The notes beneath the pieces are model-generated. The model did no database searches and had not been told where the DNA came from. It saw only the letters and a list, made by a program, of their open reading frames with translations. Made by a program: the position numbers and the translations under genes. From the NCBI RefSeq assembly GCF_002831565.1, contig NZ_CP025096.1, forward strand, positions 2,519,027 to 2,583,026: 64,000 nt of DNA, in the 5' to 3' direction. Positions 51,860 to 61,274 of the stretch are shown here, piece after piece (position 1 is the stretch's first letter; each line of letters opens with the position of its first letter). The stretch is from Spirosoma pollinicola. GTDB taxonomy: Bacteria; Bacteroidota; Bacteroidia; Cytophagales; Spirosomataceae.

Positions 51860-54748
51860 ATGAACCGCAACGTATTACTTATCCTCTTCTCCCTATGGTC
51901 TACTGCCGCCCTTGCGCAGTCCGGCACAGTTCGGGGAACCGTCAAAGACGGCAAAACAAAAGAATCTCTTATTGGCTGTACCGTACGTATAGATGGTACC
52001 CAACTTGGCAGCACAACCGACATTGAGGGTAATTTTAGCCTGGCTAATGTTCCGGCTGGTATCCATAAAGTAGTTATCTCTTACGTCTCTTATAAAACGA
52101 AAGAAATTCCCGGCGTTCGGGTGGAGTCGGGCAATACGACGGCTATCGAAACCGAACTGGACGAAGAAGGAACTGCCCTTCAAGAAGTAGTTGTTCGGGC
52201 CAGCAAGGCGACCAACACCGAAATCGCCGTTATCACCGAAATCAAGCAACTCAAGCCTATCGCTGTCGGTATTTCGGCCCAACAGATTCAGAAATCTCAG
52301 GATCGCGATGCCGCAGCCGCCATTCGCCGGGTGCCAGGCGTTAGTATCGTCGACAATCGGTTTGTACTGATTCGGGGACTGGCTGCCCGGTATAATTCGG
52401 TACTTATCAACGATGTTATTACGCCATCAACCGAAGTCGATACCCGTTCGTTTTCGTTCGATCTGGTTCCCAGTAATATCATTGATCGTATGATTGTCTA
52501 CAAATCGGGTTCTGCCGAATTGCCGGGCGATTTTGCCGGTGGTATCGTTAAAATATACACGAAGCGTCGGCCCGACCAGAATTTCATGGATGCCGGTCTG
52601 ACACTCGGCTACCGGGGCAACACAACCTTTCAAACGGTGCAGTCACAGACCCGTTCAGGACTGAATGCACTGGGACTTTGGGATGCCAGCCAGCAGCTTC
52701 CAGCCAGTTTTCCGGGCAAAGCGAGCGAGTTCAATGCGTTGAACCCATTACAGCGGGCTGCTTATGCTAAATTGCTGCCTAATACATGGGGTCTTAAAGA
52801 TATGACGCTCTCGCCCGATATTCGGTTTGCCCTGAATATGGGCCGCCGGTTTGATGTGGGCAATGTGCGTGTCAGCAATCTAACGAGTATCAACTACTCG
52901 ATGACAAACCAGTTCTCGAACATTGATCTTAAGTTATATGACAATGGCACAATTGCCAATGCCGTTACCCAGCAGTATAACGATGCTAACTACGCCCGCC
53001 AGACACGGCTGGGTATTCTGCACAACTGGTCGGCTCGTTTCTCGCCCGGCTTTACGCTGGAGTGGAAAACGCTGTTCAATCAATTAAGTACGACAGAAAC
53101 GGTTGTTCGTTCGGGTGCACAGGTAGCTGAGGGCTACGACGTTCGGAGTTACTCGGAGCGTTTTGAAAACCGGAGTATCCTGACAACGCAACTGGCTGGT
53201 GAGCATTCCATCAGTCCGCTCACAAAAATCAGTTGGGTTGGTAGCTTTGGCTACACAGGCCGTTGGGAGCCAGATTGGAAACGGGCTCGTTACCTGCGGG
53301 CAACTGGCTCAACCGGAGCCGATGGCCAGCCAGCTCCTTTCCTGATTGCTACGCCAAATGACCCGACACCAACTGAAGTAGGGCGGTTCAATTCGAAATT
53401 GCACGAGTATGTAATCTCGGCCATTGCCAATGGTGAACACACCTTTGGCAACCCAACCGATCGTGAACCAAACAAAATCCGGTTTGGTGTGTATGCCGAA
53501 CAGAAAAACCGTGATTATGCTGCCCGTTTCTATGGCTATCAGGCCATTGGCGGTGCATCGGCTGCAAAACAGAGAGACATTGCTACCGCGTTTGCACCAG
53601 AAAATGTGACTGGTTCTGACGGTAGCTTCTCCCTGCTGGACGGTACCCGCGACCGCGATGCGTATAAAGGTCTGAACACTTATCTGGCGGGTTATGTAAG
53701 TGGTGACGTCTATTTCGGACCGAAAGCTAACCTGACACTCGGTTTCCGGGGCGAATACAACGATCAGGGCATTAAGTCAAACATCAACGGCGTAGAGACC
53801 CGGCTTGTAACGAACCGGATTTTCAGTCCGTTGCCATCCCTCAACTTTACCTATAAACTGAGTGATCGTACAAACCTGCGTTTCGCCTATTCGTCGTCGG
53901 TTAACCGGCCTGAGTTCCGCGAGCTGGCTCCGTTCAACTATTACGACTTCAACCTACTGGCCGATATTCAGGGAAATACAACCTTAACAACGGCTAAGAT
54001 TCAGAACCTGGATGCCAAATGGGAATTCTACCCAAGCCCTAACGAGTTGATTTCGGTAACGGGTTTCTACAAGCACTTTACCAATCCTATTGAGTCGTAC
54101 CTGCTATTTCAGGGGAATGGATTAGCCTATACCTTCACCAATGCCCAGTCGGCGCAGAACTATGGAATTGAGCTGGAGTTCCGGAAGGGTTTCCAGAATT
54201 CGGCTAGTGCGTTTCTGCAAAACCTGTCGGTAGTGGGTAACGTCTCGCTCATCAAAAGCCTGGTTAACGTGGGTGATATTGTTACTGCCCCCGACTTGAG
54301 CGGTACCATTCAACAGTATGACATTCGCGGAATTGCCGATACGAAACGTGCGCTGGCCGGTCAATCGCCCTACCTGATCAATGCCGGTGTTTATTACGCA
54401 GCGCCTAACTCGGGCTGGCAGTGGAATGTACTGTACAACGTGTTTGGCCAGCGGATTTTCACGGTGGGCAACAGCCAGAACCCAACGGTCTACGAAATGC
54501 CACGCCAGGTGATTGACCTCAACCTCACCAAACAGTTTAACAAGAAAATCGAACTACGCCTGGGTATTCAGGACCTTTTGAATCAGTATGTTCGGTTCGC
54601 TCAGGATTTTAACCGGGATGGTAAAATCGGCAGTGATGTAACGTCACAAACAGCCGGTGCCGATCAGATGCTTCGTAAGTTCAAGCGGGGAAGCTACTAT
54701 ACCGTAAGTGCTATTTACACGTTTGGCCGCCGGACGGTTATCCCTTAA
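51860..54748 (+). CDS. TonB-dependent outer-membrane receptor
   Basis: 962 residues: signal peptide about 1-20 (LFSLWSTAALAQ), a carboxypeptidase-regulatory-like domain (GTVRGTVKDGKTKESLIGCTV, about 22-105), a plug domain (RDAAAAIRRVPGVSIVDNRFVLIRGLAARYN, PGDFAGGIVKIYTK), then the barrel. It ends TFGRRTVIP, without a terminal Phe. The sequence type (no SusD beside it) suggests a receptor for a non-glycan nutrient. Its promoter has three 11-bp direct repeats of PhoB/OmpR style, so uptake of a phosphate source is a reasonable guess but unproven. It is followed after 48 bp by a surface beta-helix lipoprotein; they share a terminator at 56493-56540. Confidence 0.9.
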   Translation: MNRNVLLILFSLWSTAALAQSGTVRGTVKDGKTKESLIGCTVRIDGTQLGSTTDIEGNFSLANVPAGIHKVVISYVSYKTKEIPGVRVESGNTTAIETELDEEGTALQEVVVRASKATNTEIAVITEIKQLKPIAVGISAQQIQKSQDRDAAAAIRRVPGVSIVDNRFVLIRGLAARYNSVLINDVITPSTEVDTRSFSFDLVPSNIIDRMIVYKSGSAELPGDFAGGIVKIYTKRRPDQNFMDAGLTLGYRGNTTFQTVQSQTRSGLNALGLWDASQQLPASFPGKASEFNALNPLQRAAYAKLLPNTWGLKDMTLSPDIRFALNMGRRFDVGNVRVSNLTSINYSMTNQFSNIDLKLYDNGTIANAVTQQYNDANYARQTRLGILHNWSARFSPGFTLEWKTLFNQLSTTETVVRSGAQVAEGYDVRSYSERFENRSILTTQLAGEHSISPLTKISWVGSFGYTGRWEPDWKRARYLRATGSTGADGQPAPFLIATPNDPTPTEVGRFNSKLHEYVISAIANGEHTFGNPTDREPNKIRFGVYAEQKNRDYAARFYGYQAIGGASAAKQRDIATAFAPENVTGSDGSFSLLDGTRDRDAYKGLNTYLAGYVSGDVYFGPKANLTLGFRGEYNDQGIKSNINGVETRLVTNRIFSPLPSLNFTYKLSDRTNLRFAYSSSVNRPEFRELAPFNYYDFNLLADIQGNTTLTTAKIQNLDAKWEFYPSPNELISVTGFYKHFTNPIESYLLFQGNGLAYTFTNAQSAQNYGIELEFRKGFQNSASAFLQNLSVVGNVSLIKSLVNVGDIVTAPDLSGTIQQYDIRGIADTKRALAGQSPYLINAGVYYAAPNSGWQWNVLYNVFGQRIFTVGNSQNPTVYEMPRQVIDLNLTKQFNKKIELRLGIQDLLNQYVRFAQDFNRDGKIGSDVTSQTAGADQMLRKFKRGSYYTVSAIYTFGRRTVIP

Positions 54749-54796
54749 GAGTAATTACCAATCTGTACAATACCTGTTTAATTTAAAGCAATTTTT

Positions 54797-56476
54797 ATGC
54801 AATTTTCTCAATTAGGTCGTCGAGCTTCGCTGTTAGTAGTATTGGTGCTTGGCCTGTTTGTTGCGGTGATGTCCTGTAAAAATGAGGATACACCAGCTCC
54901 AGTTCTGAGCATCACAAGTTTCTCGCCGTCATCGGCTCCGGTCGGGTCAACCGTCGTTATTACGGGTACCGCCTTCAGTGCAACACCCGCCAGCAACACA
55001 GTAACGTTTGGTGGTGTTCCGGCCACTGTAACAGGTGCATCGACAAGCTCATTGACCGTTGTTGTACCCACTGGTGCCGGTACGCCAATCGCTGTAACAT
55101 CGGGTGGCGCTACCGTAACGAGTACTACGGCGTTTCAGCTTGGAAACAAGCCCATCGTTGAAGTAACCGGCGACATCTCTGCCGATACCAAATGGACCGC
55201 CGGTACCATTTATTACCTGCGTGGTTTTGTCCAGGTAAAAGCACCGGCTACGCTGACTATTGAAGCCGGTACGATTATAAAAGGGGGCGGTAAAGAAGTT
55301 GACCCGGCAGGCAAACAGCAGGGTGCTACCCTGATTATTCTGCCCGGTGCTAAAATCAATGCCGTTGGTACTGCCACTTCGCCTATCGTGTTTACTTCTG
55401 TTAAAGCCGCTGGCTCGCGTAATTACGGCGATTGGGGTGGTGTTGTAATTTTTGGTAAAGCGCCTGTTAATCAGCCAAGTGCAACGGGTTTTGAAGGTGG
55501 TCTGCCCGGTACGGTAGGTACCTACTCCGATGTGAATGATAACTCTGGTGCTTTACAATATGTACGTATCGAATTTGGCGGTATCGCTCTGCTGGCCGGT
55601 AGTGAAATAAATGGTCTGTCTCTATATGGTGTAGGCGCTGGTACTACCCTTGATCACATTCAGGTATCCTATAGTGGTGATGATTCGTACGAATGGTTTG
55701 GCGGTACTGTCAATGCCAAAAACCTGATCGCTTTCCGGGGTTGGGACGATGATTGGGATACCGACTGGGGCTGGTCCGGTAAAGTACAATATGGTGTATC
55801 ACTCCGCGATCCAGACGTAGCTGACCAATCAGCGTCGAACGGGTTTGAGTCAGATAACTTTAACCCAGGTTTGCCTGCAACCGGAACCAACGCTGGTTTG
55901 CCCTTAACGGCTGGTGTGTTTGCTAACATGAGCAACTTCGCCTTTAGCGGCACACCGTCAAATGCGCCTTCGTCAAAAGGTAGTGGTGCCTATCAATCAG
56001 CCATGCACCTTCGCCGGAATACATCGCTTAGTATTTTCAACTCATTGATGGTTGGTTATCCTGAGGGTCTTCGATTAGATGCGCCAACGGGTACCACAGG
56101 AACGCTCGATAATGCCACAAATGGCGGCTTACAATTGCATGGCGTTGTAGTGGCTAATACTACCATTCCTGTAAGAGGTGCAGGCGCTATTACAGATGCA
56201 CAGGCACAGGCATTCTTCAACACGGCTGCTTATAAAAATCAGATCATTCCAAGCACAGGTGTTGCTGCATTATTACTTAATGCAGCCAGTTTCAACCTGA
56301 CTGCCCCTAACTTCCTGCCTCAAACGGGTTCACCCTTGCTGACAGGCGCTATCTGGGACGGTAAAGGTGCTGATGCTTTCTTCACGAAAGAAACGTTCAT
56401 TGGCGCATTTGGCACAACCGACTGGACGAAAGGCTGGGCAAACTGGGATCCGCAGAACGCTAACTACGATAAATAG
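54797..56476 (+). CDS. IPT/TIG lipoprotein with beta-helix-like domain
   Basis: 559 residues. Lipoprotein signal LGLFVAVMSC (Cys about 27), IPT/TIG Ig-like domain (about 36-115: VLSITSFSPSSAPVGSTVVITGTAF), then a large domain (about 120-550) with PATLTIEAGTIIKGGG, GDWGGVVIFGKAPVN, LQYVRIEFGGIAL, SGDDSYEWFGG, RGWDDDWDTDWGWSG and ASNGFESDN, the pattern of a widespread Bacteroidetes surface family often mislabelled as multidrug transporter and predicted to be a right-handed beta-helix. It is encoded 48 bp after a TonB receptor and probably is its surface binding partner, analogous to SusD. It ends in a terminator related to that of the small RNA at 49.8 kb. Confidence 0.85.
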   Translation: MQFSQLGRRASLLVVLVLGLFVAVMSCKNEDTPAPVLSITSFSPSSAPVGSTVVITGTAFSATPASNTVTFGGVPATVTGASTSSLTVVVPTGAGTPIAVTSGGATVTSTTAFQLGNKPIVEVTGDISADTKWTAGTIYYLRGFVQVKAPATLTIEAGTIIKGGGKEVDPAGKQQGATLIILPGAKINAVGTATSPIVFTSVKAAGSRNYGDWGGVVIFGKAPVNQPSATGFEGGLPGTVGTYSDVNDNSGALQYVRIEFGGIALLAGSEINGLSLYGVGAGTTLDHIQVSYSGDDSYEWFGGTVNAKNLIAFRGWDDDWDTDWGWSGKVQYGVSLRDPDVADQSASNGFESDNFNPGLPATGTNAGLPLTAGVFANMSNFAFSGTPSNAPSSKGSGAYQSAMHLRRNTSLSIFNSLMVGYPEGLRLDAPTGTTGTLDNATNGGLQLHGVVVANTTIPVRGAGAITDAQAQAFFNTAAYKNQIIPSTGVAALLLNAASFNLTAPNFLPQTGSPLLTGAIWDGKGADAFFTKETFIGAFGTTDWTKGWANWDPQNANYDK

Positions 56477-56492
56477 AGTAAACAATTAATTT

Positions 56493-56540
56493 ATATTGGT
56501 GTCGCAAAAAAGGCCGGGGCTCTGCACCGGCTTTTTTTTT
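56493..56540 (+). terminator. Terminator of the TonB receptor operon with motif shared with the small RNA
   Basis: The motif ATATTGGTGTCGC at 56493-56505 is followed by an A-run, a GCCGG/CCGGC stem (56513-56517 with 56527-56531) and a T-run. The 13-nt motif and the loop pattern (CCRGRGCYCTGY) match the element at 49831-49880. Confidence 0.85.
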
Positions 56541-56874
56541 GTATATCATCTATTAATAAATGACTACGCATGGTTTTGTCGTCTAACTGCACTTTATTAA
56601 GCCGTTATAGTAAATTAATGTTACTTTGTATCGGTCTGACAGTCTTATACCCAACTAAATCCATGAACTTTTAGGTTGTTTGTCAATGTTTGGCAATAAA
56701 TTTGTCCTTACTAAGCAGAATGAATAACTAAGCGGATTTTAGTTACTTTTTCTTTATAGAAAACAGCCTACTTTTTGGCTGATAATTAAGCACTTATTAA
56801 TTTGCCCTTGATGCTGATCAAAAGCAGTGTAAGTACCCGCTCTGTCACTATAATCACTCTTAGTCACCGTAACA
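56541..56874. other. 334-bp gap upstream of the Rrf2 gene
   Basis: No gene seen. A plausible promoter for the Rrf2 gene is GTTG at 56675-56678, 18-bp spacer, TAAATTTG at 56697-56704, a match to TAnnTTTG. If used, the leader would be about 165 nt. No riboswitch or repeat is recognisable. Confidence 0.45.
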
Positions 56875-57369
56875 ATGATCTCTAAAAAAGCTAAGTATGC
56901 CATCAAGGCCCTCAAGGTTTTGACTGAAGAGTATGGGAAAGGACCCGTACTGATTTCCTATATTTCGGCAAAGGAGAATATCCCGAAGAAATTTTTAGAG
57001 GCCATTTTGCTGGAACTTCGTAATCACGGAATCCTGCAAAGCCAAAAGGGAAAAGGGGGCGGCTATCTGTTACGGGTTGATCCGGGTCGGGTCAATTTGG
57101 CTCAGGTACTGCGGGTAATTGACGGACCTATTGCACCTACCCCGTGTGTGTCCTTTAACTTCTACGTCAAATGCGATGACTGCAATGACGAAGTGGCCTG
57201 CGCATTACGGCCAATTATGGAACGCGTTCGGGATGCAAATTTAGGGGTTTACGAAAATACGACCCTGCTAACATTCCAGAACATGGGTTCGCTTGAAACA
57301 AAAGAAATAGCCATCGGGACCAAAGGCCCCGAGTTGACTGAAGAGCCAACAAGCCAGATGTCAGCCTAG
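56875..57369 (+). CDS. Rrf2-family transcriptional regulator
   Basis: 164 residues. The N-terminal winged helix KKAKYAIKALKVLTEEYG, ISYISAKENIPKKFLEAILLELRNHGILQSQKGKGGGYLLR is the Rrf2 signature (IscR, NsrR, CymR, RirA). A cluster of Cys follows: C in PTPCVSFNF, KCDDCNDEVAC, spacing resembling the iron-sulfur-binding set of IscR/NsrR; four Cys are visible, so a cluster is possible but not shown. It may sense iron-sulfur status, NO or redox. The start ATG at 56875 is the first M in frame that gives the family N-terminus. Targets unknown. Confidence 0.88.
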   Translation: MISKKAKYAIKALKVLTEEYGKGPVLISYISAKENIPKKFLEAILLELRNHGILQSQKGKGGGYLLRVDPGRVNLAQVLRVIDGPIAPTPCVSFNFYVKCDDCNDEVACALRPIMERVRDANLGVYENTTLLTFQNMGSLETKEIAIGTKGPELTEEPTSQMSA

Positions 57370-57383
57370 GTTTTAGTTAGTAC

Positions 57384-57449
57384 GTTATTGGGTTATTGAG
57401 TTAATATGTCTGTGTATCAGCCCACACGCTAACTCAATAACCCAATAAC
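57384..57449. repeat. 20-bp perfect inverted repeat between convergent genes
   Basis: Arms 57384-57403 and 57430-57449 are perfect reverse complements (GTTATTGGGTTATTGAGTTA type). It fills the gap between Rrf2 and DUF4301, 15 bp from either stop, and may terminate both. Confidence 0.88.
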
Positions 57450-57463
57450 TTTTCAACCAATTA

Positions 57464-58975
57464 TTAACCAGGTTGATGCTCTTTCCGCAACAGATCGTTC
57501 ACCGTTTTAACCGGGTTGAACGTAATAAGCGGCACTTCCACAAATATCGTGTTCCAGTCGGCCATAGCGCCGTTCCAAAGACCCGGCAGCTCCTGCGCTT
57601 TGAGGTCTTTTCCATCTTTCGATTTCGCGGTGATAAAACCTGTGAGCGGGTCACGATAGGCTGGTAAATCATATTTACGACCGTGATGATCTTTTAACCC
57701 ACACACTAGATCAACGGGATTAAAGTGAGTGGCTTCGTCAAAAATGGCTTTCTGACCTGCATCGGTTAAATCAATTTGTGCCGACTCAACCACTTGCAAC
57801 GATACCGAGCCATCCTGATTTCTGGCCCAGAACGGCCCGCCACCCGGTTCGCCAACGTTTTTAACCATGCCACAGGCACGAACGGGCCGGTCTAATTTCC
57901 GGCGTAAATAGTCCAGTTTTTCGGCTTTCGGCATATTGTCAAAGCCATCAGGAGGTAACGTATAGAGGGTACGGCGAAGGAGTTCGTCGGCTTCCGCCAG
58001 ATACCCATCGCTCACCTCTTTTTCGTCTAATAAGCCCTGCAATTTGGCAATTTGCTGTTGGGCATCAAGCAGTACAGCCGCCAGTACTTTCTTGTATGTA
58101 ATGGTTGGCTCCTTAATTCCGTCGGGAACTACATTGTCAATATTCTTGATAAAAACGATATCGGCATCGATGTCGTTAAGGTTTTCGATCAGCGCCCCGT
58201 GACCTGCCGGGCGGAATAGCAACGAATTGTCCGCGTTTCGGAATGGCGAATTGTCCATGTTTACCGAAATCGTGTCGGTAGCCTTTTTCTGCTCCGAAAA
58301 ACTAATGTCGAAGTTTACACCAAGCCAGGCTTCATAGTCGGCTTTCTGCTCCTGAATGAGCGTTTCGAAACGACTGCGGTGTTCGGGCGAAACGGTAAAG
58401 TGAATTTTAACCAACCCGTCAGAATTGGCATAAGCAGCACCTTCTACCAGGTGTTCTTCTACCGGTGTTCGCGGGCCGTCGGCGTAGCGGTGAAATTTCA
58501 ACAAACCTTTTGGCAGGCTACCATATTCCAGACCCTCTTCGGTCAATAAAAATTTCAGGACGGTTACCCGATCATTGTCGGCAACGGCTTTGTCTAAATC
58601 CTGTCCTTTGGCAGCCATGGCGGCTTTAAGGTCTTCGTAAAAAGCAAAGTCGGTCAGACGGGCAAATACCTCATCGACGGATTTATCGAATTTGCCATCC
58701 AGTGCTGAAAACAGTGATTTAAACATTCGTGTAGCAGCACCCGAAGCGGGCACGAACTTCACGAGGTCAAGCTGGTGAGCAGCCTGGTCGAACCGGTGGA
58801 TGTGCGCTGCCAACTGGTCTTCGGCAACGCGAACGATACCATCGCCAACGGTAGCCGCTTTGATAACATTCAGGTATGGAAAACCGTCAACAAAGTGTTT
58901 TATCTGTTGGTCGATCTGGTCGAGAGAAACGCCCTGTACCAGAATCTGGTCCTGATCTTGCTCTGTAAACTGCAT
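57464..58975 (-). CDS. DUF4301 family protein
   Basis: 503 residues. The pattern FVPASGAATRMFKSLF near residue 85, PKGLLKFHRY, VHFTVSPEH, LFRPAGHGALIENLNDIDADIVFIKNIDNVVPD and VCGLKDHHGRKYDL is the DUF4301 signature; in the middle it resembles nucleotidyl- or uridylyltransferase folds (the AGHGALIENLND motif recalls UTP-glucose-1-phosphate uridylyltransferases), so a sugar-nucleotide role is possible. Start ATG at 58975 (MQFTEQDQDQI); 22 more open codons upstream are not family-like. Function not established. Confidence 0.85.
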   Translation of the reverse strand: MQFTEQDQDQILVQGVSLDQIDQQIKHFVDGFPYLNVIKAATVGDGIVRVAEDQLAAHIHRFDQAAHQLDLVKFVPASGAATRMFKSLFSALDGKFDKSVDEVFARLTDFAFYEDLKAAMAAKGQDLDKAVADNDRVTVLKFLLTEEGLEYGSLPKGLLKFHRYADGPRTPVEEHLVEGAAYANSDGLVKIHFTVSPEHRSRFETLIQEQKADYEAWLGVNFDISFSEQKKATDTISVNMDNSPFRNADNSLLFRPAGHGALIENLNDIDADIVFIKNIDNVVPDGIKEPTITYKKVLAAVLLDAQQQIAKLQGLLDEKEVSDGYLAEADELLRRTLYTLPPDGFDNMPKAEKLDYLRRKLDRPVRACGMVKNVGEPGGGPFWARNQDGSVSLQVVESAQIDLTDAGQKAIFDEATHFNPVDLVCGLKDHHGRKYDLPAYRDPLTGFITAKSKDGKDLKAQELPGLWNGAMADWNTIFVEVPLITFNPVKTVNDLLRKEHQPG

Positions 58976-59129
58976 AGGGTTAACGGAAATTATTGCGTTA
59001 GGAACGGGGGGCAAATTGCGGATTAAAGTAATGGTACGCAAATCAATTTAATGTAAAAGAGAGGTAACAGAATAAGATTATGCATACCTACTTATCTTTG
59101 TTTCTCCTAAACCTTTCACCCTTACGCCC

Positions 59130-59831
59130 ATGAAACTAATCGCTTTTGACGCCGACGACACCCTTTGGGCCAACGAACCTAATTACATCGATGTAAAATT
59201 GAAATTGTGTGAAATGCTCTCGCATCACATTGATGAAGAGACACTTTCGCAACGGTTTTATGACGCGCAGATTCGAAATCTTGCCGTATTTGGCTACGGT
59301 GCCAAGAGTTTTATGCTCTCGATGATTGAAACAGCTATTGAATTGACCGATGGAGCCATTACCGGATCGGAAATTCAACAGATTATTGATACTGGACGGA
59401 AGCTGCTGGATTTTCCTGTTGATGTACTCGACGGGGTAGGCGAGGTGCTGGAAACGCTGTCCAAAAATTTCGATTTGATGGTGCTTTCCAAAGGCGATCT
59501 GTTCGATCAGGAAAGTAAAATTGCCCGATCGGGCTTGGGGCATTACTTCAAGCACGTTGAAATTGTAAGTGAAAAGAATGAACAGACTTATCAGCGTATT
59601 CTACATAAATACAAGGTGCAGCCTGCTGACTTTTTGATGATTGGTAATTCGTTGAAGTCTGATGTGTTACCCGTTGTCCATATTGGTGGCCGGGCCATTC
59701 ATATACCGTTTGCAACGACCTGGGCACACGAAATGGTTACGGATGAGCAACTAACCGGTAAGTCATTTACGACTTTAGGCAGCGTTCGGGAATTGCTGGA
59801 GTTGCTCGAAAATGTCAAGAAAACAGCGTAA
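59130..59831 (+). CDS. HAD-superfamily hydrolase
   Basis: 233 residues. HAD motifs in order: I, KLIAFDADDTLWANE (nucleophile Asp and acid Asp); II, DLMVLSKGDLF (Ser); III, HYFKHVEIVSEKNEQTY (Lys); IV, FLMIGNSLKSDVLP (acidic residues in a GNSxxSD motif). It is a cytosolic phosphatase or dehalogenase-like enzyme, substrate unknown. It overlaps the convergent nitrilase-family gene by 17 bp at the 3' ends. Confidence 0.9.
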   Translation: MKLIAFDADDTLWANEPNYIDVKLKLCEMLSHHIDEETLSQRFYDAQIRNLAVFGYGAKSFMLSMIETAIELTDGAITGSEIQQIIDTGRKLLDFPVDVLDGVGEVLETLSKNFDLMVLSKGDLFDQESKIARSGLGHYFKHVEIVSEKNEQTYQRILHKYKVQPADFLMIGNSLKSDVLPVVHIGGRAIHIPFATTWAHEMVTDEQLTGKSFTTLGSVRELLELLENVKKTA

Positions 59832-60603
59832 ACGAGTCGGCGTCCAGATTAGCCGGAAATTTCGTCCGGAAGGCATGCAACTCATCCAGTGAGAGCGTTT
59901 GTTGATGAATTATTTCCGTATCGGAATGCCTGAATAAGACATCGCCCTTAAAGTCGATTACGGCTGAGTCGCCGGAGTAGGAATGCCCGTTGTTATCCTG
60001 ACCCACCCGGTTTACACCGACTACATAGCTTAAATTCTCGATAGCCCGGGCTTGTAGTAATATATTCCAGGGGTTACGCCGGACGGCTGGCCAGTTGGCT
60101 ACATACAGTAAGAGGTCGTACTCAAAATTCCGGGAGTCATCCGCACATACGTTGCGGCTCCAGGCCGGGAACCGAAGGTCATAGCAAACGAGCGGACAAA
60201 TACGCCAGCCCTTCCACTCTTTTATGATTCGATGAGTCCCTGCCGTATAAACGGTGTCTTCGCCCGCTATCCGAAACAAATGACGTTTGTCGTAGGTGTC
60301 AAACTGCCCATCAGGTTGCATCCAGATGAGCCGGTTGAAAAAATTGCCGTTTTCTTTTACGACATAACTGCCTGTTACCACAGCCCCCGTTTGGGCGGCC
60401 ATCTGCTTCATCCAGCGAAACGTAGCCAGACTCATGGGTTCGGCTACAGCACTGGCGTCCATCGTAAAGCCCGTTGTGAACATCTCGGGCAGAACGATCA
60501 GATCCGTAGGTTCCGGCAGATTGAAGATGCGCTCCTCCAGCATAGCCCGATTGGCCACAGGGTCATGCCAGTAAAGATCGGCTTGGAGGAGGGTTATGTT
60601 CAT
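59815..60603 (-). CDS. Omega-amidase / nitrilase-family protein (YafV-like)
   Basis: 262 residues of the carbon-nitrogen hydrolase family. The catalytic triad is visible: Glu in LIVLPEMFTTGF, Lys in FDTYDKRHLF and Cys in CPLVCYDLRFPAW. Closest layout is the omega-amidase YafV, which hydrolyses alpha-ketoglutaramate and similar amides in transamination side-paths. Cytosolic. It is read from the same strand as def, ruvX and the molybdenum genes but separated by palindromes. Confidence 0.9.
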   Translation of the reverse strand: MNITLLQADLYWHDPVANRAMLEERIFNLPEPTDLIVLPEMFTTGFTMDASAVAEPMSLATFRWMKQMAAQTGAVVTGSYVVKENGNFFNRLIWMQPDGQFDTYDKRHLFRIAGEDTVYTAGTHRIIKEWKGWRICPLVCYDLRFPAWSRNVCADDSRNFEYDLLLYVANWPAVRRNPWNILLQARAIENLSYVVGVNRVGQDNNGHSYSGDSAVIDFKGDVLFRHSDTEIIHQQTLSLDELHAFRTKFPANLDADSFTLFS

Positions 60604-60616
60604 GAAAACAATGTAA

Positions 60617-60690
60617 AATGGATAATGTAAAATGAATAATTCCTTTCGGGCTAATACCCATTATGCATTATTCATTTTACATTATCCATT
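60617..60690. repeat. 24-bp perfect inverted repeat of AATGGATAATG words
   Basis: Arms 60617-60640 and 60667-60690 are perfect reverse complements. The right arm runs over the def stop codon. The words match those in the elements at 61275-61335 and within uvrA (27813-27900). Confidence 0.9.
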
Positions 60691-61261
60691 ACTTTGGAAA
60701 TTTCATTTTATAATCGGTGTCCGTTTTGCCCTTCGAAATGTCGGATAGCTTTTTCTTGATAAGCGTCCGACGGAGGGAGGGTAAGTAATCGGTGAAGAGT
60801 TTCCCGTCGAGGTGGTCATATTCATGCTGAATGATGCGGGCGGCCATGGCTTCGTATTCTTCTTCGTGTTCGTTCCAGTCGGTATCGAAGTAGCGAATAA
60901 CGATGATTTCGGGCCGGAACACTTCGCCCCGAATGCCGGGAATACTCAGGCAACCTTCCTCAAAACCCCAGTCGTCGCCCGCTTCTTCAAGAATTTCTGG
61001 ATTGATGAACACTTTTTTGAAGCCAATCAGGCTTTGGTCAATGTCTTCTTCCGCTTCGTCTTCGTTAAGCGGCTCACCATCAACCACAAACATACGAATG
61101 CTCTGACCGATCTGCGGAGCTGCCAGGCCAACGCCCGATGCCGCATACATGGTCTCAAACATGTTCTCGCTCAGTTTTTTAACGTCGAGACTACCGGGTT
61201 CAATATCTTTTGCCCGCTTCCGCAGAACCGGGTCACCGTAGGCAATAATTGGGAGAATCAT
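60689..61261 (-). CDS. def: Peptide deformylase
   Basis: 190 residues of the iron (or zinc) enzyme that removes the N-formyl group from new proteins. All three motifs are present: GVGLAAPQIGQ (motif 1), EEGCLSIPGIRGE (motif 2 with metal-ligand Cys) and IIQHEYDHLDGKLF (motif 3 HExDH with two His ligands). The C-terminal tail ends at the palindrome at 60617-60690, which overlaps the last bases of the stop codon. Essential. Confidence 0.97.
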   Translation of the reverse strand: MILPIIAYGDPVLRKRAKDIEPGSLDVKKLSENMFETMYAASGVGLAAPQIGQSIRMFVVDGEPLNEDEAEEDIDQSLIGFKKVFINPEILEEAGDDWGFEEGCLSIPGIRGEVFRPEIIVIRYFDTDWNEHEEEYEAMAARIIQHEYDHLDGKLFTDYLPSLRRTLIKKKLSDISKGKTDTDYKMKFPK

Positions 61262-61274
61262 AATTCTAATGAAT

